Assembly: GCA_032622095.1 (NCBI GenBank)
Contig: CP136067.1
Coordinates: 125,585,030 to 125,649,029, forward strand
Length of the DNA stretch: 64,000 nucleotides
Source of the DNA: Siphonodentalium dalli
Taxonomy: Eukaryota; Mollusca; Scaphopoda; Gadilida; Siphonodentaliidae
Reading direction: 5' to 3'
A program made the position numbers and the translations under genes. This document shows, piece by piece, positions 1 to 11,882 of this stretch. The first letter of the stretch is position 1; every line of letters begins with the position of its first letter. Under the pieces are notes generated by a model. That model ran no database searches. It had not been told where the DNA came from and saw nothing but the letters and a program-made list of their open reading frames with translations.

Positions 1-875
1 ATATTAATTATGACGAAACTTGTCACTACATTGCACCACCGTAAGGCATCATACCTACTATATCATCGCTACTATGGTACGTTTTTTTCTTCAAACCAAT
101 ATAGCTAATAAACGTATCAAAGATGGTGCTAAGTATATCGTAGACATAACTAGCCGGTATGTTATCTATTTCATCCACACGAGATTAATCGGCATTTAAT
201 CCAATAGATGATTATCAAATAAACATTAGTGTCATTTCCATTGTGTCGGATAAAGAATTAAAATGAACATACAAAGAATGTCTAATTGTTCTAGTGATTG
301 TTTTATGAATAGCATGAATTAGTTGCAATGAATGTAACAAAATAAAACAAAATATTTAATTACATAATTACACATAAAACAAGGTATAGTCTAGTGCACA
401 AATACATGAAACATCACCAATAAATGTAAAATAGCTTATTGTGTCCACTTTAAATAATAAACATGATAATTTTATAAAGTAAATGATGTAATTGAAAAAG
501 TAATTAAATTACAAGCATATTTTACAAGCAATTAATTACTCTAAATTACTTGTAATTGATAAATTGTCCAATTCCAAAATTACGATTAATGACTTGAGAA
601 AAGGTAATTAATTACAGTAAAATTACAAATACAATTACCCATTCCTGCTACGCTCTTAGCAAGAGTAAAGAGTGATAGCATCTTCTCGGGTGGCTTATGC
701 TGTGTACACATCATTATTTGTTTCAGTTTCACCCATGGAACATGTTGGTATGCAATAGCGTTTGGGTTGCCCGAGCTGGCTGGGAACATATACGTCAATC
801 TGATCTTGAGTGGCGCGGCGTCCTTACCAGCTTCACCCATCTCAAGTATTCTGATGCAAAGGTAGAATATAAAAT
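1..875. other. AT-rich non-coding stretch
   Basis: Very AT-rich sequence with many short runs of A and T and repeated aattac/attact words around 480-620. No reading frame has recognisable protein content and no RNA gene or repeat boundary is visible. Frames in the 580-880 area are short and of random composition. Confidence 0.6.
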
Positions 876-1337
876 GTGACCTGCCATATCAAATCCAGTC
901 GTAAGTCGGGATTTGTTTTACCCTGTGCCAATGCAGTGTCTTATATATGCGAGTCGACCATAGGTCGCCTCGCATATATAAGAGAATGCATTGGCCTAAC
1001 AATTTTTTACAATTTTAATAATTTGTTTTTGTATTCTTTAACAATTTTATAATTTCACCCATACATAGCCCCAGACAAACATGAGCAGACGACAATCTTC
1101 TATATGCTTCTATATATATATGTGGGGCTCCCTGCAGGGTAATGGATGTTTTTTTTATTTTATGTCCTAAAAATTGTAAGAAACATTTATTTAAAAAACA
1201 TGATAAAAAATTGTTAGGCCAATGCATTCTCTTATATATCCGAGGCGACCTATGGTCGACTCGCATATATAAGAGAATGCATTGGCACAGGGTAAAAAAA
1301 ATCCCGACTTACGACTGGATTTGATATGGCGGGTCAC
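876..1337. mobile_element. MITE-like foldback with paired 69-nt hairpins
   Basis: The ends are inverted copies: gtgacctgccatatcaaatc at the left matches the complement of the right end (ggcgggtcac) and the match continues inward through cgtaagtcggga. Inside each terminal repeat sits a near-perfect 69-nt palindrome (927-995 and 1218-1286) with arms beginning gccaatgcattctcttatat and a centre around gtcgaccataggtcgcc. There is no coding capacity. The same hairpin module occurs at 47352-47420 and 47501-47569, but in an element with different outer ends. No target-site duplication is clear here. Confidence 0.75.
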
Positions 1338-1588
1338 AAATACACACGTAGTGTTTCGGAATACCTTATTTACACGACTCGTGTGATTGGTGATTTACCG
1401 CACGACCTTTAACAAGTAAAGCCCCGGTTCCATATTCCCGATTTTCTGTCCCGAATTAGTGTATTCGGCACAAATTAGGGACCAGACCAAATCGGCAGCA
1501 TTCGAGAGAATTCTGGACGAGTTTTATTCCAAAAAGCCGCCGAACTGATGCCGAATTATGACAAAATTTAATCGTCCCGAACATTTCC

Positions 1589-2254
1589 GAGGTGTAATTA
1601 TATATATGAGAGTACGGAGTGTGAGGTGTAATTATATACCTGAGAGTACGGAGTGTGAGGTGTAATTATATATGTGAGTGTACGAGTGTGGGGTGTAATT
1701 ATATATATGAGAGTACGGAGTATGAGGTGTAATTATATATGTGATACGGAGTGTGAGGTGTAATTATATATGTGATACGGAGTGTGAGGTGTAATTATAT
1801 ATAATAAATGGGAATAAAATAAAGTAACACCATTTAAGACTCATTTGAGTTTTTAAATAACACGAGCTTTCGGCTATCTAGTAGCCTTTATCAAGTATAA
1901 AGTATCAAGTAGAAAGTATAAAGGCTACTAGATAGCCGAAAGCTCGTGTTTTTAAAAAAACTCAAATGAGTCTTAAATGGTGTTACTTTATTTTATTCCC
2001 ATTTATTATTAACACAGACTCATACGGCATATACTTCAATAATTATATATATGAGAGTACGTAGTGTGATGTGTAATTATATATGTGAGAGCACGGAGTG
2101 TGAGGTGTAATTATATATTTGAGAGTACGGAGTGTGAGGTGTAATTATATATTTGAGAGTACGGAGTGTGAGGTGTAATTATATATGTGATACGGAGTGT
2201 GGGGTGTAATTATATATGTGATACGGAGTGTGATGTGTAATTATATATGTGAGC
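1589..2254 (+). repeat. ~33-bp minisatellite, split by a foldback
   Basis: Units of the form gaggtgtaattatatatgtg followed by agagtacggagtgt repeat head to tail from 1589 to about 1800 and resume from about 2037 to 2254. Some units lack the agagt part and are about 26 bp long. The array is one block interrupted by the palindromic element at 1801-2012. Confidence 0.85.
1801..2012. mobile_element. Palindromic foldback inserted in the minisatellite
   Basis: About 90-bp arms in inverted orientation (1801-1890 and 1917-2012) share ataataaatgggaataaaat at the tips and cgagctttcggctatctagt near the centre, leaving a short loop. The inner motif, read on the minus strand, is a stem (ggcta/tagcc) followed by cgaaagctcgtg, an arrangement found in Penelope-like element termini that carry hammerhead-type ribozymes. 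That assignment is only suggestive, because two core bases differ. No protein is encoded. Confidence 0.65.
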
Positions 2255-4525
2255 ATGCATAATAATTAATATCAAAGAAACAACAAATATATAATAACTA
2301 ATTTCAATGACATAAAAACCATAATTATATAATAATTATGAACCATATAACGAGAGCATAACCATGTGAACATCTGCAGTGTTCTGTCGACCCGACGACC
2401 TACGTTTGGGAGATCACGAGCATGTCGGTATTGTCTTCCAGGTTCCAAATTGCAGCGATTTTGGAGCATACTAAGGAAAGCGTCATTGAAAACGATTACT
2501 TTGTCGCCTTTATCTGCATTTTGGGCTTCATCCAGTTGAGAACTGTGTAGGAACTGTTACATCGGAAGTCATTCTATCGCCGGTTTGTGATGGTTCTTGA
2601 CTGATTTGTGACGGTTCCTTATGTCGAAATTATACATTTTCGCGACATTTTGACAGTTAAAACGCAATTTTAGAGCCATCTAGCTGATAATTCGATTATG
2701 TTTTCCATACCCTCACAATCGGTGGCCCCAACGAGCGTAATAATAACGAAAATTCCATTGTGTGTATCATAACAACGACGAAAACCGCGAATTTTGATAT
2801 TTGTTTGGGTTCTCTCCTGATCGAGTCGATTCTCTCCCCCGTTTAATCTGTTTTATACGGGTAATGCATGTACTATGGCTAATATTTGGCAGGATAATGG
2901 TTCAAACTGCCTATGTCGCGAAATTAACAAAAGATAAACAAAATAAAATTTGCATTAAGTTGAAATTTGCAACAGTGTCATCAATGTCTATGAATTAGAC
3001 TGCCTTCGTATGCTTATTCAATAACCTGTGTTACGCCTATCAAAATTCACCAAAGTCGCCAGCTAGTTTGAAAAACAACGCGTTTTGCAGGCCCAACATT
3101 TCCATGAATCAATAGCTGGTTAACTATAGTATAATTTCATAACGCTGGACTTTATAGAGCTATCTGTCTTGTATTTGATGTTGTCTATTTTCGTAGACGC
3201 ATTTTAATCAGCAAAAAGCCAAAAAATTAGACGTTAATGTTCGTTGACACCCATACATTGTTTTGATTAAGCAATTTATGAAGTTTATGTTGGGCATCCG
3301 CTTGCTGGATGCTGAATATATAGGTTATGTGCTAGAATTCGTTACTTCTTTAACGCACTTGGTCTGCTGTTCGGGACAATCTGACCGGCAATCACTCAGG
3401 GTTTGTTTTAACTTCCAAGCCTATAAACAGTGAAGCCATGCCACTCAGATTGTTAAGAGATATCTGATTACAACCAAGCCTGCAATTAATTGTATCCACT
3501 CGACTGTACGAGGGAATAATAATTTATTATACTAGAAATTATATCTTTTGTAATATTAAATATAATAAAAATTGGATGAAGTGAAAGCGAAAATTATTTG
3601 TTCACCCACCTTTGACTTACTATAGCAGTCGCCCGAACATGCAAGATCACCCCTGGGGCAACTGGTCTTGGGCATGAGTAGTCGCGCATCCTCATGGATA
3701 TTCCTGAATGTAAATACGGGTACCAATACTAAACCTTCAAAAGTAACTCAATCAGCCAATGGAAGTTTTACAAAATCATGTGGCTATTGGTCAAATGTGT
3801 ACCAGTGAAGTGGGGTCCATGTGAAGTCTACCGGATGTGAAGACCCTAATCCGAAGACGACCCGACGCGAAGTCGGCCTGAGAGAAGTCGGCTCCGATGA
3901 TTAGATAGGAATTAAATATTGTTATTATTATTTTAAATGAGCGCGGCCGACAATTACACTTTAAACGAACACATTATTATTACAATGTGTGTATATATAA
4001 GGAGGGACTTTCCTCAGTCATTGTTGCACTGCCCAAGCCCCGAGCCTCCCCACCACGCATATCCCCCGGCCTCGCCATAACATATCAATGATTCAGTTGA
4101 ACCGTGATTTCATAAGATATGTTCATGTCTGGGCGACGAACATGCGTAAATGTCCCTTAGGCGGGACTTTCGAGGAAGAAATATGTTGGTGCTGGCATCG
4201 AAACATTGTCCCACCTGGATGTTTCAAGCATGGCCCTGCATATTAATTAAATTAATAACATCTCATAATCTCCTCAAAGGGGATTTCTATTATCATTGGT
4301 ATTTATATAGGCATGCATGATTATGATATTATACCCATCGGGACTTTCAATATTTGGTTTCTGCATTAATGTCACTTACTATTATCATTAGGTATTTATT
4401 ATATTATTTTTTAATATACCTGTTGTATTATGTAAATGGAATAAGTTACAGTCATTATCTGGTTTAAAATATTAGATACACAAGACAATATTAGGCCCAA
4501 ATGCAGAAATCGTTCGAATAAATCT
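2255..4525. other. Non-coding stretch, no recognised feature
   Basis: No frame longer than about 65 codons and none with recognisable protein character. The block 3800-3910 is richer in CG dinucleotides (gacccgacgcgaagtcggcc) than its surroundings, without a repeat partner I can see. The rest is AT-rich unique-looking sequence. Confidence 0.5.
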
Positions 4526-4690
4526 TATGTATTGATTGATTGATTGATTTTTTTATTTGTACAATAACAAATGATATAACAACAAAATTATAAACAAGTA
4601 TATGATAAATATTCTACAGGAGCAGCATGACCATGGTTGGTCGTCTTCCTGCTGCCCCTGAATCTAGTGTAACTGGATTGTGCGCGACAA
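4526..4690 (-). mobile_element. Probable LINE 3' tail fragment
   Basis: Read on the minus strand, this segment has a GC-rich hairpin (caggggcagca pairing with tgctgctcctg around 4620-4662). An AT-rich stretch with ttgtacaaataaaa follows, and it ends in a simple (atca)n tail at 4526-4545. A 3' hairpin, an A-rich segment and a short tandem tail are the usual signature of a 5'-truncated non-LTR retrotransposon. No coding part is left, so the clade cannot be named. Confidence 0.45.
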
Positions 4691-4959
4691 CAATAGTCGT
4701 GCTGAAGTTAGTGGAAATATATTAGTAGGTTAATACAATAATAAAATGGTTAGTTGTTACATGTAACCGCAGACTTGTTAGATATTCGAAATGTTTTTTA
4801 CAGAACATCAACCCTGTCTTTACTAAATACTCATTGACTAGTAGTATCCATAGCAAATGTTCAGATAATAAGTAAAATAAGATAAAAATAAAAGGTGAGC
4901 CGACCACAGTGTCCCCCGAAAACGTGGCAAGTCGATGCCGATTTGTTAACGAAATTAAA

Positions 4960-5310
4960 AACAATGTCGAAAAGGGTTAATAACTCCGTAAAAAAAAGTT
5001 TCAAATATCTACGATCAAAACTGTAGCAGGAGTTGATTACACCATGAAGGTATCCTCATACAGAAAATTATAAACAATGTTGAAAGAAGGTTAATAACTC
5101 CGTAAAACATATTTTTTCCGTCATCTGTATACATCTCCAATGTGTGGGTAACAATACTCTGAAGTTTCAAATATCTACAATCAAAACTGTAGGAGGAGTT
5201 TATTACACCATGAAGATACCCTCATACAGAAAATTATAAAAAATATGTTGAAATATTTTAAGTCGAAAAGGGTTAATAACTTTGTCAAAAAATATTTTTT
5301 TCGTCATCTA
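4960..5310. repeat. Partial tandem duplication, ~175-bp period
   Basis: The block gttaataactccgtaaaa, followed by tttcaaatatctac(g/a)atc, an aaaactgtag(c/g)aggagtt core and cctcatacagaaaattataaa, occurs twice with small changes. A third start (gggttaataactttgtcaaa) lies at about 5268. The repeats are head to tail and non-coding. Confidence 0.7.
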
Positions 5311-5420
5311 TATACATGTTGCAACATGGTCTTAGATTTAATGGTATTAGTTTATGCCCCGTTATACGCGTTTTATGAAGAGATAGACTTTGCACACATT
5401 AAACATACATGCACATAGAA

Positions 5421-5495
5421 GGATTTATCAACACTTGGAAGTTGATATTCAACTCGGACTGCGAGTTTCAACTTCTTCGGGCTGATAAATCAGAA
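5421..5495. repeat. Imperfect hairpin
   Basis: gatttatcaacacttggaag near 5422 is followed about 50 bases later by an approximate inverted copy (cttcttcgggctgataaatc). It forms an imperfect stem of roughly 25 pairs around a ttcaactcggactgcgagtt centre. It could be a decayed foldback; there is no second copy in the window. Confidence 0.4.
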
Positions 5496-5863
5496 TGTCA
5501 ACAACAAAACAGTGCAATAATTGTATAATGTTCGATTTCCATTGTATACAGATTCCGTAGTTGTGGACAAAACGATTGTGGCGTGTGTTATTCTTGGTAA
5601 AGGCATGCTCGAAGTCGTCACGAATGCAGAGATCGTCATTGAGTCAGAATCATTTCCGACCGTCATAATGTACGTGTAACAATGGATACCGTTCGCATAA
5701 TGAACTACTACTCATAACAACAATATCGAATAGGGTACTACGTCACTGGAATGTGTGTTCCTTCTATCATTTGTCGTTTTTCCATATCTCAGTGGGCTTC
5801 TAAAAGGTCGCACCTACCATTTTTGGCGCGAAACTGTTTATTGCATTTTCGGAATCTACGGGC

Positions 5864-6213
5864 TTAAAGTGATGTGAAACACTGCGGTATATGGTGATAA
5901 AATATAAATGGATAATAATCTTACTCAAAGTAGTTATTTTTACAAATATATTATCCAAATTGACAACTCACACACTCATTCTTATATATTAATTAAATGC
6001 AGTGACTCTTGGTTAGTTTGTCGCCGATAGAAGCGTCCCGATTCGAGTAGTAAATAGCGTAGTTCAGACAATGTTTTCTATGGAGTGGTACGGTCGATTT
6101 GCTCGAGATTTTCGGTGCTGTTAGTAGAATGCTACATCCAGTTGGCATAGCACCTGAATACTAACAAATCAGTTTCATGAACCCGACCAAGCCATAATAT
6201 ACCTTTAATTACT
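5864..6213 (+). repeat. Dispersed repeat, copy 1 (~350 bp)
   Basis: Direct copy of 48477-48866. Both begin near ttaaagtgatg and share caaagtagttat, ttgacaac(t)cacac, ttatatattaat(t/c)aaatgc, cgccgatag and cagttggcat. Divergence is substantial, with indels. No frame is conserved between the copies, so this is probably a non-autonomous mobile element rather than an exon. Confidence 0.7.
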
Positions 6214-6232
6214 TAAGTTAAGTTGTAATTTT

Positions 6233-6438
6233 TCAGGGAAATTCGTGTTCTAAAATGTCGTTTCTGGGTTCCCCGCCAAAAATACATGTATTCGTTAATT
6301 CTGAAATGTCGTATATTTTATTTACGTCCCTGATAGGATCATTCTGATTGGATTGTTTTGAAGAAGAATGTTCTGGGGTGGGGGTATCCTCATTATCCTG
6401 AGTGACAGAGAATAAAGAAGACGCGACAATTGTCACAA
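6233..6438 (-). CDS. Possible terminal coding exon (unrecognised)
   Basis: On the minus strand an open stretch of about 66 codons follows a candidate acceptor (tacgacattttag) and ends in TAA at 6233. The encoded peptide is hydrophilic and non-repetitive, rich in Ser, Asn, Asp, Glu and Pro (for example QDNEDTPTPEHSSSKQSNQN). It resembles a cytoplasmic tail more than random translation of AT-rich DNA. An ATTAAA is present on the same strand at 6209-6204. No ATG begins it, the polypyrimidine tract is weak and no upstream partner exon was found. It may be chance. Confidence 0.22.
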
Positions 6439-6689
6439 CTAAAATGTCGTATAGACAATATTTCTATTTTTTTACTTCTAAAAGTGTCGTATAGCACCAT
6501 AAAATCATGTTTTCTCACCAACTGGAATATAATTGAATATGAAAGTGTATCTACCATAACAACTGTGATATAAAGTGTTACTGCGCAACGTTATTGGCAG
6601 ATACCATTTCTAATTCCAGATATGGGTTCATGCAAAATATCATAAAATTCTGTAAAACAACTATCATCAACATGATACATAATCATCTC

Positions 6690-7050
6690 CATGATATTAG
6701 AAATCTGATGGTGTGGTTTAAAGATGTCAAAAGTGGCGGCGTTCGAGTCAGGGGTGCACAGAATGGGAGAGGGACACCAAAATTGATAAAACAAACATTT
6801 TTAGCGCCGATTTCCACCAAAGTTATACATCTTCTTCTCCATGATACAAGAGGTATAACCGTGTGATTTAGAGACGCCAAGTTGGTGCCGTTTTGGATGA
6901 GAGAAGGTTTGGGGCCGTACATTTTGATAAGAATGTGTTTAGTCGCCGATTACCACCAAACTTATACTTATACGTAATCATGATATCAGGAGTCTAGCGG
7001 TGTGGCGTTTAAAGCTATCATAAATGGCGTCATTGGAGTCAGGGATTTAT
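6690..7050 (+). repeat. A/B ~145-bp satellite, short cluster
   Basis: Two to three degenerate units of the family that forms 30917-32350. Landmarks are agcgccgatttccaccaaag at 6802, gtcgccgattaccaccaaac at 6940, and the alternating tails gtcaaaagtggcg...ttcgagtcaggggtgcacag and gacgccaagttggtgccgtt. These place A- and B-type monomers in alternating order. Frames running through the units are by-products. Confidence 0.8.
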
Positions 7051-7372
7051 TGAGATTAAAGAATTGAAATAAAAATTATTTTCAGATCGCTTGCATATGG
7101 AGTTTGTAACACCTGCTCTCGAATTGGGGGCATTTTTACCAGTTTTACTTTACTTGGTAAGTGATATAATGTGGCAGCAAAAATATAAAAATAGATTTAT
7201 TTCAGTCGTACGTGTACACTGAAGATGTCGATATATTATATAATTATGTACATTCGTATGACACAAACACATGGCCAGTTATATTTAACTTGGCAAGTAT
7301 CTAGTATCGCCTTTTGGTATCCACATATTTCCAAACAGAAACGACAAGAACGCTTATTGTCGTTTACTTTAT

Positions 7373-8563
7373 CAGGTCCAGCACATCCTGAATTCCACTA
7401 TTATAATGGTATATGACTATACAATAGTTTGAATTTTTTGATTGCGAAATATACACAACAATCAAACAACAGATTAGTGGTCCGTGTTCCATGTTCCTAC
7501 ATCGCTCGGATAGTCATAATATAGATTGAGCATAATGTGTCGATTCACTTTTCCGCTATAGTATAATAGTGAAAACGCGGAATTTCATCAGGGAACGGCG
7601 TGGTAAATAGATGAGCATAATATATGCCTATTTTAAATATGAATGGCCTGATTTGTCGAGGCTAGTAGCACCATTTCCATGGTCGTGCACGATATGTGCC
7701 AATTTTATAATACAGCATATTACATACCACTTTAATGATTATTCTGAGCCCGCAATTTATAGATTCCATCAATTTAGATCCGGTGACTTGTGCTGCTAAT
7801 TTATTAGAGCAATTGTATCAGTCATAGTTTGAACAAGCATAGTATTTGCCTATTTTGTGCATTTTATATGCGAAATTATTTTGCATTTGCATATTATATG
7901 CAACTTTGACTGGCATGACATGTCTGGGACAGCGCCTTCAATGGTAGACACGTCAAGTGTGAATTCTATAAGTTTTGTTACAGGCTATATTCACTGAGTG
8001 CACCCTTTAATCTAGAGAGAACCAGTTTAATCTGGTCCAAATTGTTACATGACAGATTCACACATGTGGCGGACATGGTGTCCTGTGCAGCTTTAATGAT
8101 GGGAATTTGATACTCTTATTATGTTGGAGTTGGTAATTAATCACTCTAAGTGATTTTCTTGCAATGGTGTTTACATTGCATAATCTTCCACTGTGCTGTG
8201 GGAATAATTCGAGGTGTGGGTTCTGTCCTTTGTGAGAATATATTGCAAACTAAAAATTCGCAGCGAATGAACAGTCTTGTGATAAAATTTCTTGTGCGAT
8301 CTTTTGCGCTCCTTCATAACATTTCAACTAAGTGCCTGCTAATTGAGTTGCCTATCATGTGCCGTCATGATTATTCATTCTCCTGGACAAACTATATGCA
8401 TGATACCGAATTAGTGCGACACTGAATTTGAAAAATATTTGTGTGAAATATGATTTTGGACTATCCCTCTTTAATTTATCAAATTCAAAAATGGTAAAAG
8501 TAATATACCACTATAATAGTGGAATACCACTATAGTAATTGAATTCAGGATATGCCTGACCTG
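7373..8563. mobile_element. 1.19-kb TIR element inserted into the LINE
   Basis: Ends are inverted: caggtccagcacatcctgaa at 7373 and the complement of gattcaggatatgcctgacctg at the right, continuing inward through ctataatagtgg-type repeats for about 45-60 bp. The element is flanked by TTTAT on both sides (7368-7372 and 8564-8568), a 5-bp target-site duplication. The interior holds a 91-codon frame (8150-8425, +) with no recognisable domain, so it looks non-autonomous. A related terminus (caggtttggcacatcctgaa) occurs at about 63641. Confidence 0.75.
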
Positions 8564-8564
8564 T

Positions 8565-11500
8565 TTATACACAGAACAATTTTGAGATATTATATACGTA
8601 TTTCGTATGACACCAACAAGTACAAGCTATGATTCCAGCCACAGTCAGGTATGCTATTTTGTGTCTTGGGAATTTTCGACAACAGCGCCACAGGTGAGAG
8701 ACAGTTAACTTTGGGTGTATGTTATGAAAGCGATGGAGTGATTTGTCGCTCGCCGCGCTTTCCCATTCGGATTCTGTATAATCGGAAATTGCCTTGCGCA
8801 CTATACCTTTCCAAATCTGCTTTGTTGGGAAATCACTATGAGATACATAATTGGCGAGGTATGGCATCAACTGGTGGCTCTCTATGATATCTACAATGTC
8901 GGCAATGAATGAATACTTAGAAACACCAGTTATGAAGAAAGAGTGCAGCCTTAGCAAAAATGCAGATGTGGCTGCCTTCTCTGTACTGAGCGTACACAAA
9001 CTGCTGAAAAATAGGAGCTTCTTTTTTTCAATAAAACTTTGGCGTTTCCGATACCCATTAACCCTTCTGCGATGTTGGTACGTGTTTGATAATGAAGACC
9101 TTGAATCTTTTTAAGACAAAATCGGTGCGTTCTTTCCAGAGACAAAATATCTGAATCAGTCATACCACACAGAAGTTCGCATCCGAAGAGGCCCCTTGGT
9201 AAAACGATGGATGTGTATAATTTCCTACTGCTTGTTGGGGTTATACCACCTGCATACATACCTATGTTCGACAGTGAGAAATAGCTAGATCTGAGTTTTG
9301 TTTTTATTACGTCTATGGCGTTACCTTTGTGATTACACTTGTGTATAGGGACGCCTAAGTGAACCAAACTCTCTACCTCAGACAGTTGTTTTCCACATAG
9401 AGTCCATGCCCTATTACAACTAGCCTTAGTGTGCTCGTTCTTGCTTTCATTGAAGACAATAACTACTGTCTTTTGTTCATTATATTTATATCTACATTTG
9501 CGACTGTAGTTTGTGCATATATTCATTAAGTGCTGCAGGCCATTTTCCGAAACAGAGATCAATGTCATATCATCGGCTTGTGTCGGGCATGAACAATTTA
9601 TAGAGAACATATTTAGTCCTGCTCCCGAATTTGCAAGCTCTGTTAAGAGCTGATCAACGAAGAGCATGTAGAACAGAGGTGAAATGACGCCCCCTTGTTT
9701 TGTTCCCTGCTCTATCTGAAATTTTCTGGACTGACAATTCCCATATTTTACATGACAAGAAGTACCTGTAAGCAGTTGATGAAACTGTAGCCATATTTTC
9801 TCATCAAAACCGAGGAGATGAAGTTTATAGAGAAGACCATTTATCCATACGGTATCAAATGCCTTCTGGACATCAAGGAAACATGTGAACAACTTACTGT
9901 CATTTTCTGATGCAAATTCTTTAGATTCGTATATAAGAAACGAGTCCATGAGACAGTTGATACCCTTCTGGAAACCGTGTTGCAATGCATGTACTTTGAT
10001 CATATCAGGAACACGATACTCTAGTCTTAATAAAATTATTTTTTCGAGCAATTTGTAAATGGCAGGGAGCAGGGTTATCGCGCGATAGCTGTCAAATAAC
10101 TTTCGGGGTTTGTTGCCTCCTTTGTACAGAGGAACGATTATCCCAATCTTAGCCGGTTCTGGTATATGAGAAAACATCATGATACCCGTCAATAGTGCAG
10201 TTAGGCATTTGATCAATGCTGTACCACCAAGGACCAAGTGTTCATTATAAACATTATCCCACCCCGAAGCTTTGTTCAAGTTGAGTGTTTTGAGCGTGTT
10301 CTCGACTTCACCTTCAAGTACAGGTTCAGTGACATATTTAGAGTTACTCGCCGTTTTACAGTATTGGCCATTGGCGAGGTCAGCGACGGTGTCGTTCACA
10401 ATTTGAAGATGGTTCTCGTCAAAGCTATCGTGTACCAAGGGTTTATATAGTGACTCAAAGTAGTCGGCCTACCCATCTGATATTTCTGAGGAATTTCTTA
10501 AAGTTGCCCCGTTGTATTCAAAAATCTTGTTTGGTCTATTCTCATAATTTCGCCTAGAATTTATTATTTTAAAGAATGACCCTTGATCTACTTCGGCAGC
10601 GGTGTCTAGCTCATTGCTACGATCACTCAAATGTTGATTGCAGCATTGCCTAAACTCCCGTCTGAAGGCGCATTTTCTAGACTTATATTCTACATATAAA
10701 GCATTATCCACTTCCCGAGGTCTACCAGCAGTGATCCAATTCCGTCTGCTTGTAGTCATGTGAGCGTGCAAGTCCTTCAAGTGACTGTTCCAAAACGGTT
10801 TGAGGTGGCTTTTGAATGTTTTTTTGTGGAATTATTTCACTCGACGCTCGCTGAATAGCTGAAATAATATTATTATAAAGAGCGTCTACATCGCCTCTGC
10901 TATTTATGTTATAGCTTTGTGGAAGAAGCGATGCTAGAGTGTATTTATACTGACTCATTAAGTTTGGTGAGGATCTAAATTTCTTCCAGTTATACAAGGG
11001 GGTAGAGTTAGATCCCCGTTTGGAACTGTCGGCTTGAATGTAACATCTGAATAAACATACAATTGGTCTATGGTTAGAAATATCAGTAACGTCATGATCA
11101 ATAATTTCAGCATGCACGAGAGTCATATAAATGTCTCTCTGTGAATACAACACATAATCAATAGACGTGCCCTCACCACCAGTGGCAGGAACAAAAGTTG
11201 CTTTTCTGCCAGCGCAAAGGTTACTTTCATTTACTGGTACAAACTGTTTTGGTTCGAGTACTCTGCGGAGAGAGTTGTCTCGCGGACGTGATCTTGAAAG
11301 AGTACAGTTGAAATCGCCCATGATAATAACATGACCAAGAGAAAAGTAAGTATCTATGATATCACCGAGTGCTTGTGTATATTGTAAATTAAATTCGTCT
11401 GTATAGTTGGTTGACGGTAGATACACTTGGAATATGTATAGGTAATCTGCATCAGGTAATTCAACTTGGATACCACAAATTCAATCAATTTGTATGGTTG

Positions 11501-11798
11501 ATACATAGGGGTCTAGAACTTCTTTCCATATAAGGGCCACGCCACCTTTATGTCTCCCCCGCTGATGGGGTAGCCTTTGATAGAAATCACACAGAATGCG
11601 ACATTTGTAGTTGACTAGCATAGGTTCGAGTATATGAGAGTTGTGTTCGTGCAGCCAATGTTCACTGATACCACATATATCTGTGTTCCTCTCGTGAATC
11701 ATGTCATTTAAGTAGGCACCGGATATGGAATCAGCTGATGCCGAAAGACCAGTACAATTCCAAGTAGCTATAGCTATCTGTGCATGTGACATTGTCAA
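8565..11798 (-). pseudogene. LINE ORF2: endonuclease-reverse transcriptase
   Basis: ORF2 would nick target DNA and reverse-transcribe the element RNA. The endonuclease begins at 11798 with IATWNCTGL, then ISEHWL, VYLPS, GDFN, SIDYVL and SNHRPI, the usual EEP catalytic blocks in order. The RT (open from 10438 to 8951) shows YRAITLLP, FLDVQKAFD (about residue 190 of that segment), GTKQGGVISP (245) and QADDM (288-290), so the catalytic Asp pair is intact in place of the common F/YADD. A C-terminal domain continues through 8999-8565 (KQIWKGIV, LTVSHLWRC). Damage: stop at 11481 near the endonuclease core, a frameshift around 10810 before HLKPFWN, TAG for Trp in DG*ADYFESLYKP (about 10467), a frameshift near 8960, and 3' disruption by the insertion at 8563. 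Inactive as it stands. Confidence 0.9.
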
Positions 11799-11882
11799 TT
11801 ACAGTAAGATATACAACATGAGTACAATGAGGTATAACAAAAAAAGCCAGAGTAGCATAACCCATGTGACATAATTATATGT

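Noticed and set aside
8150-8425. 91-codon frame inside the 1.19-kb TIR element
   Set aside because: No recognisable domain, no second copy to show conservation, composition close to random for AT-rich DNA.
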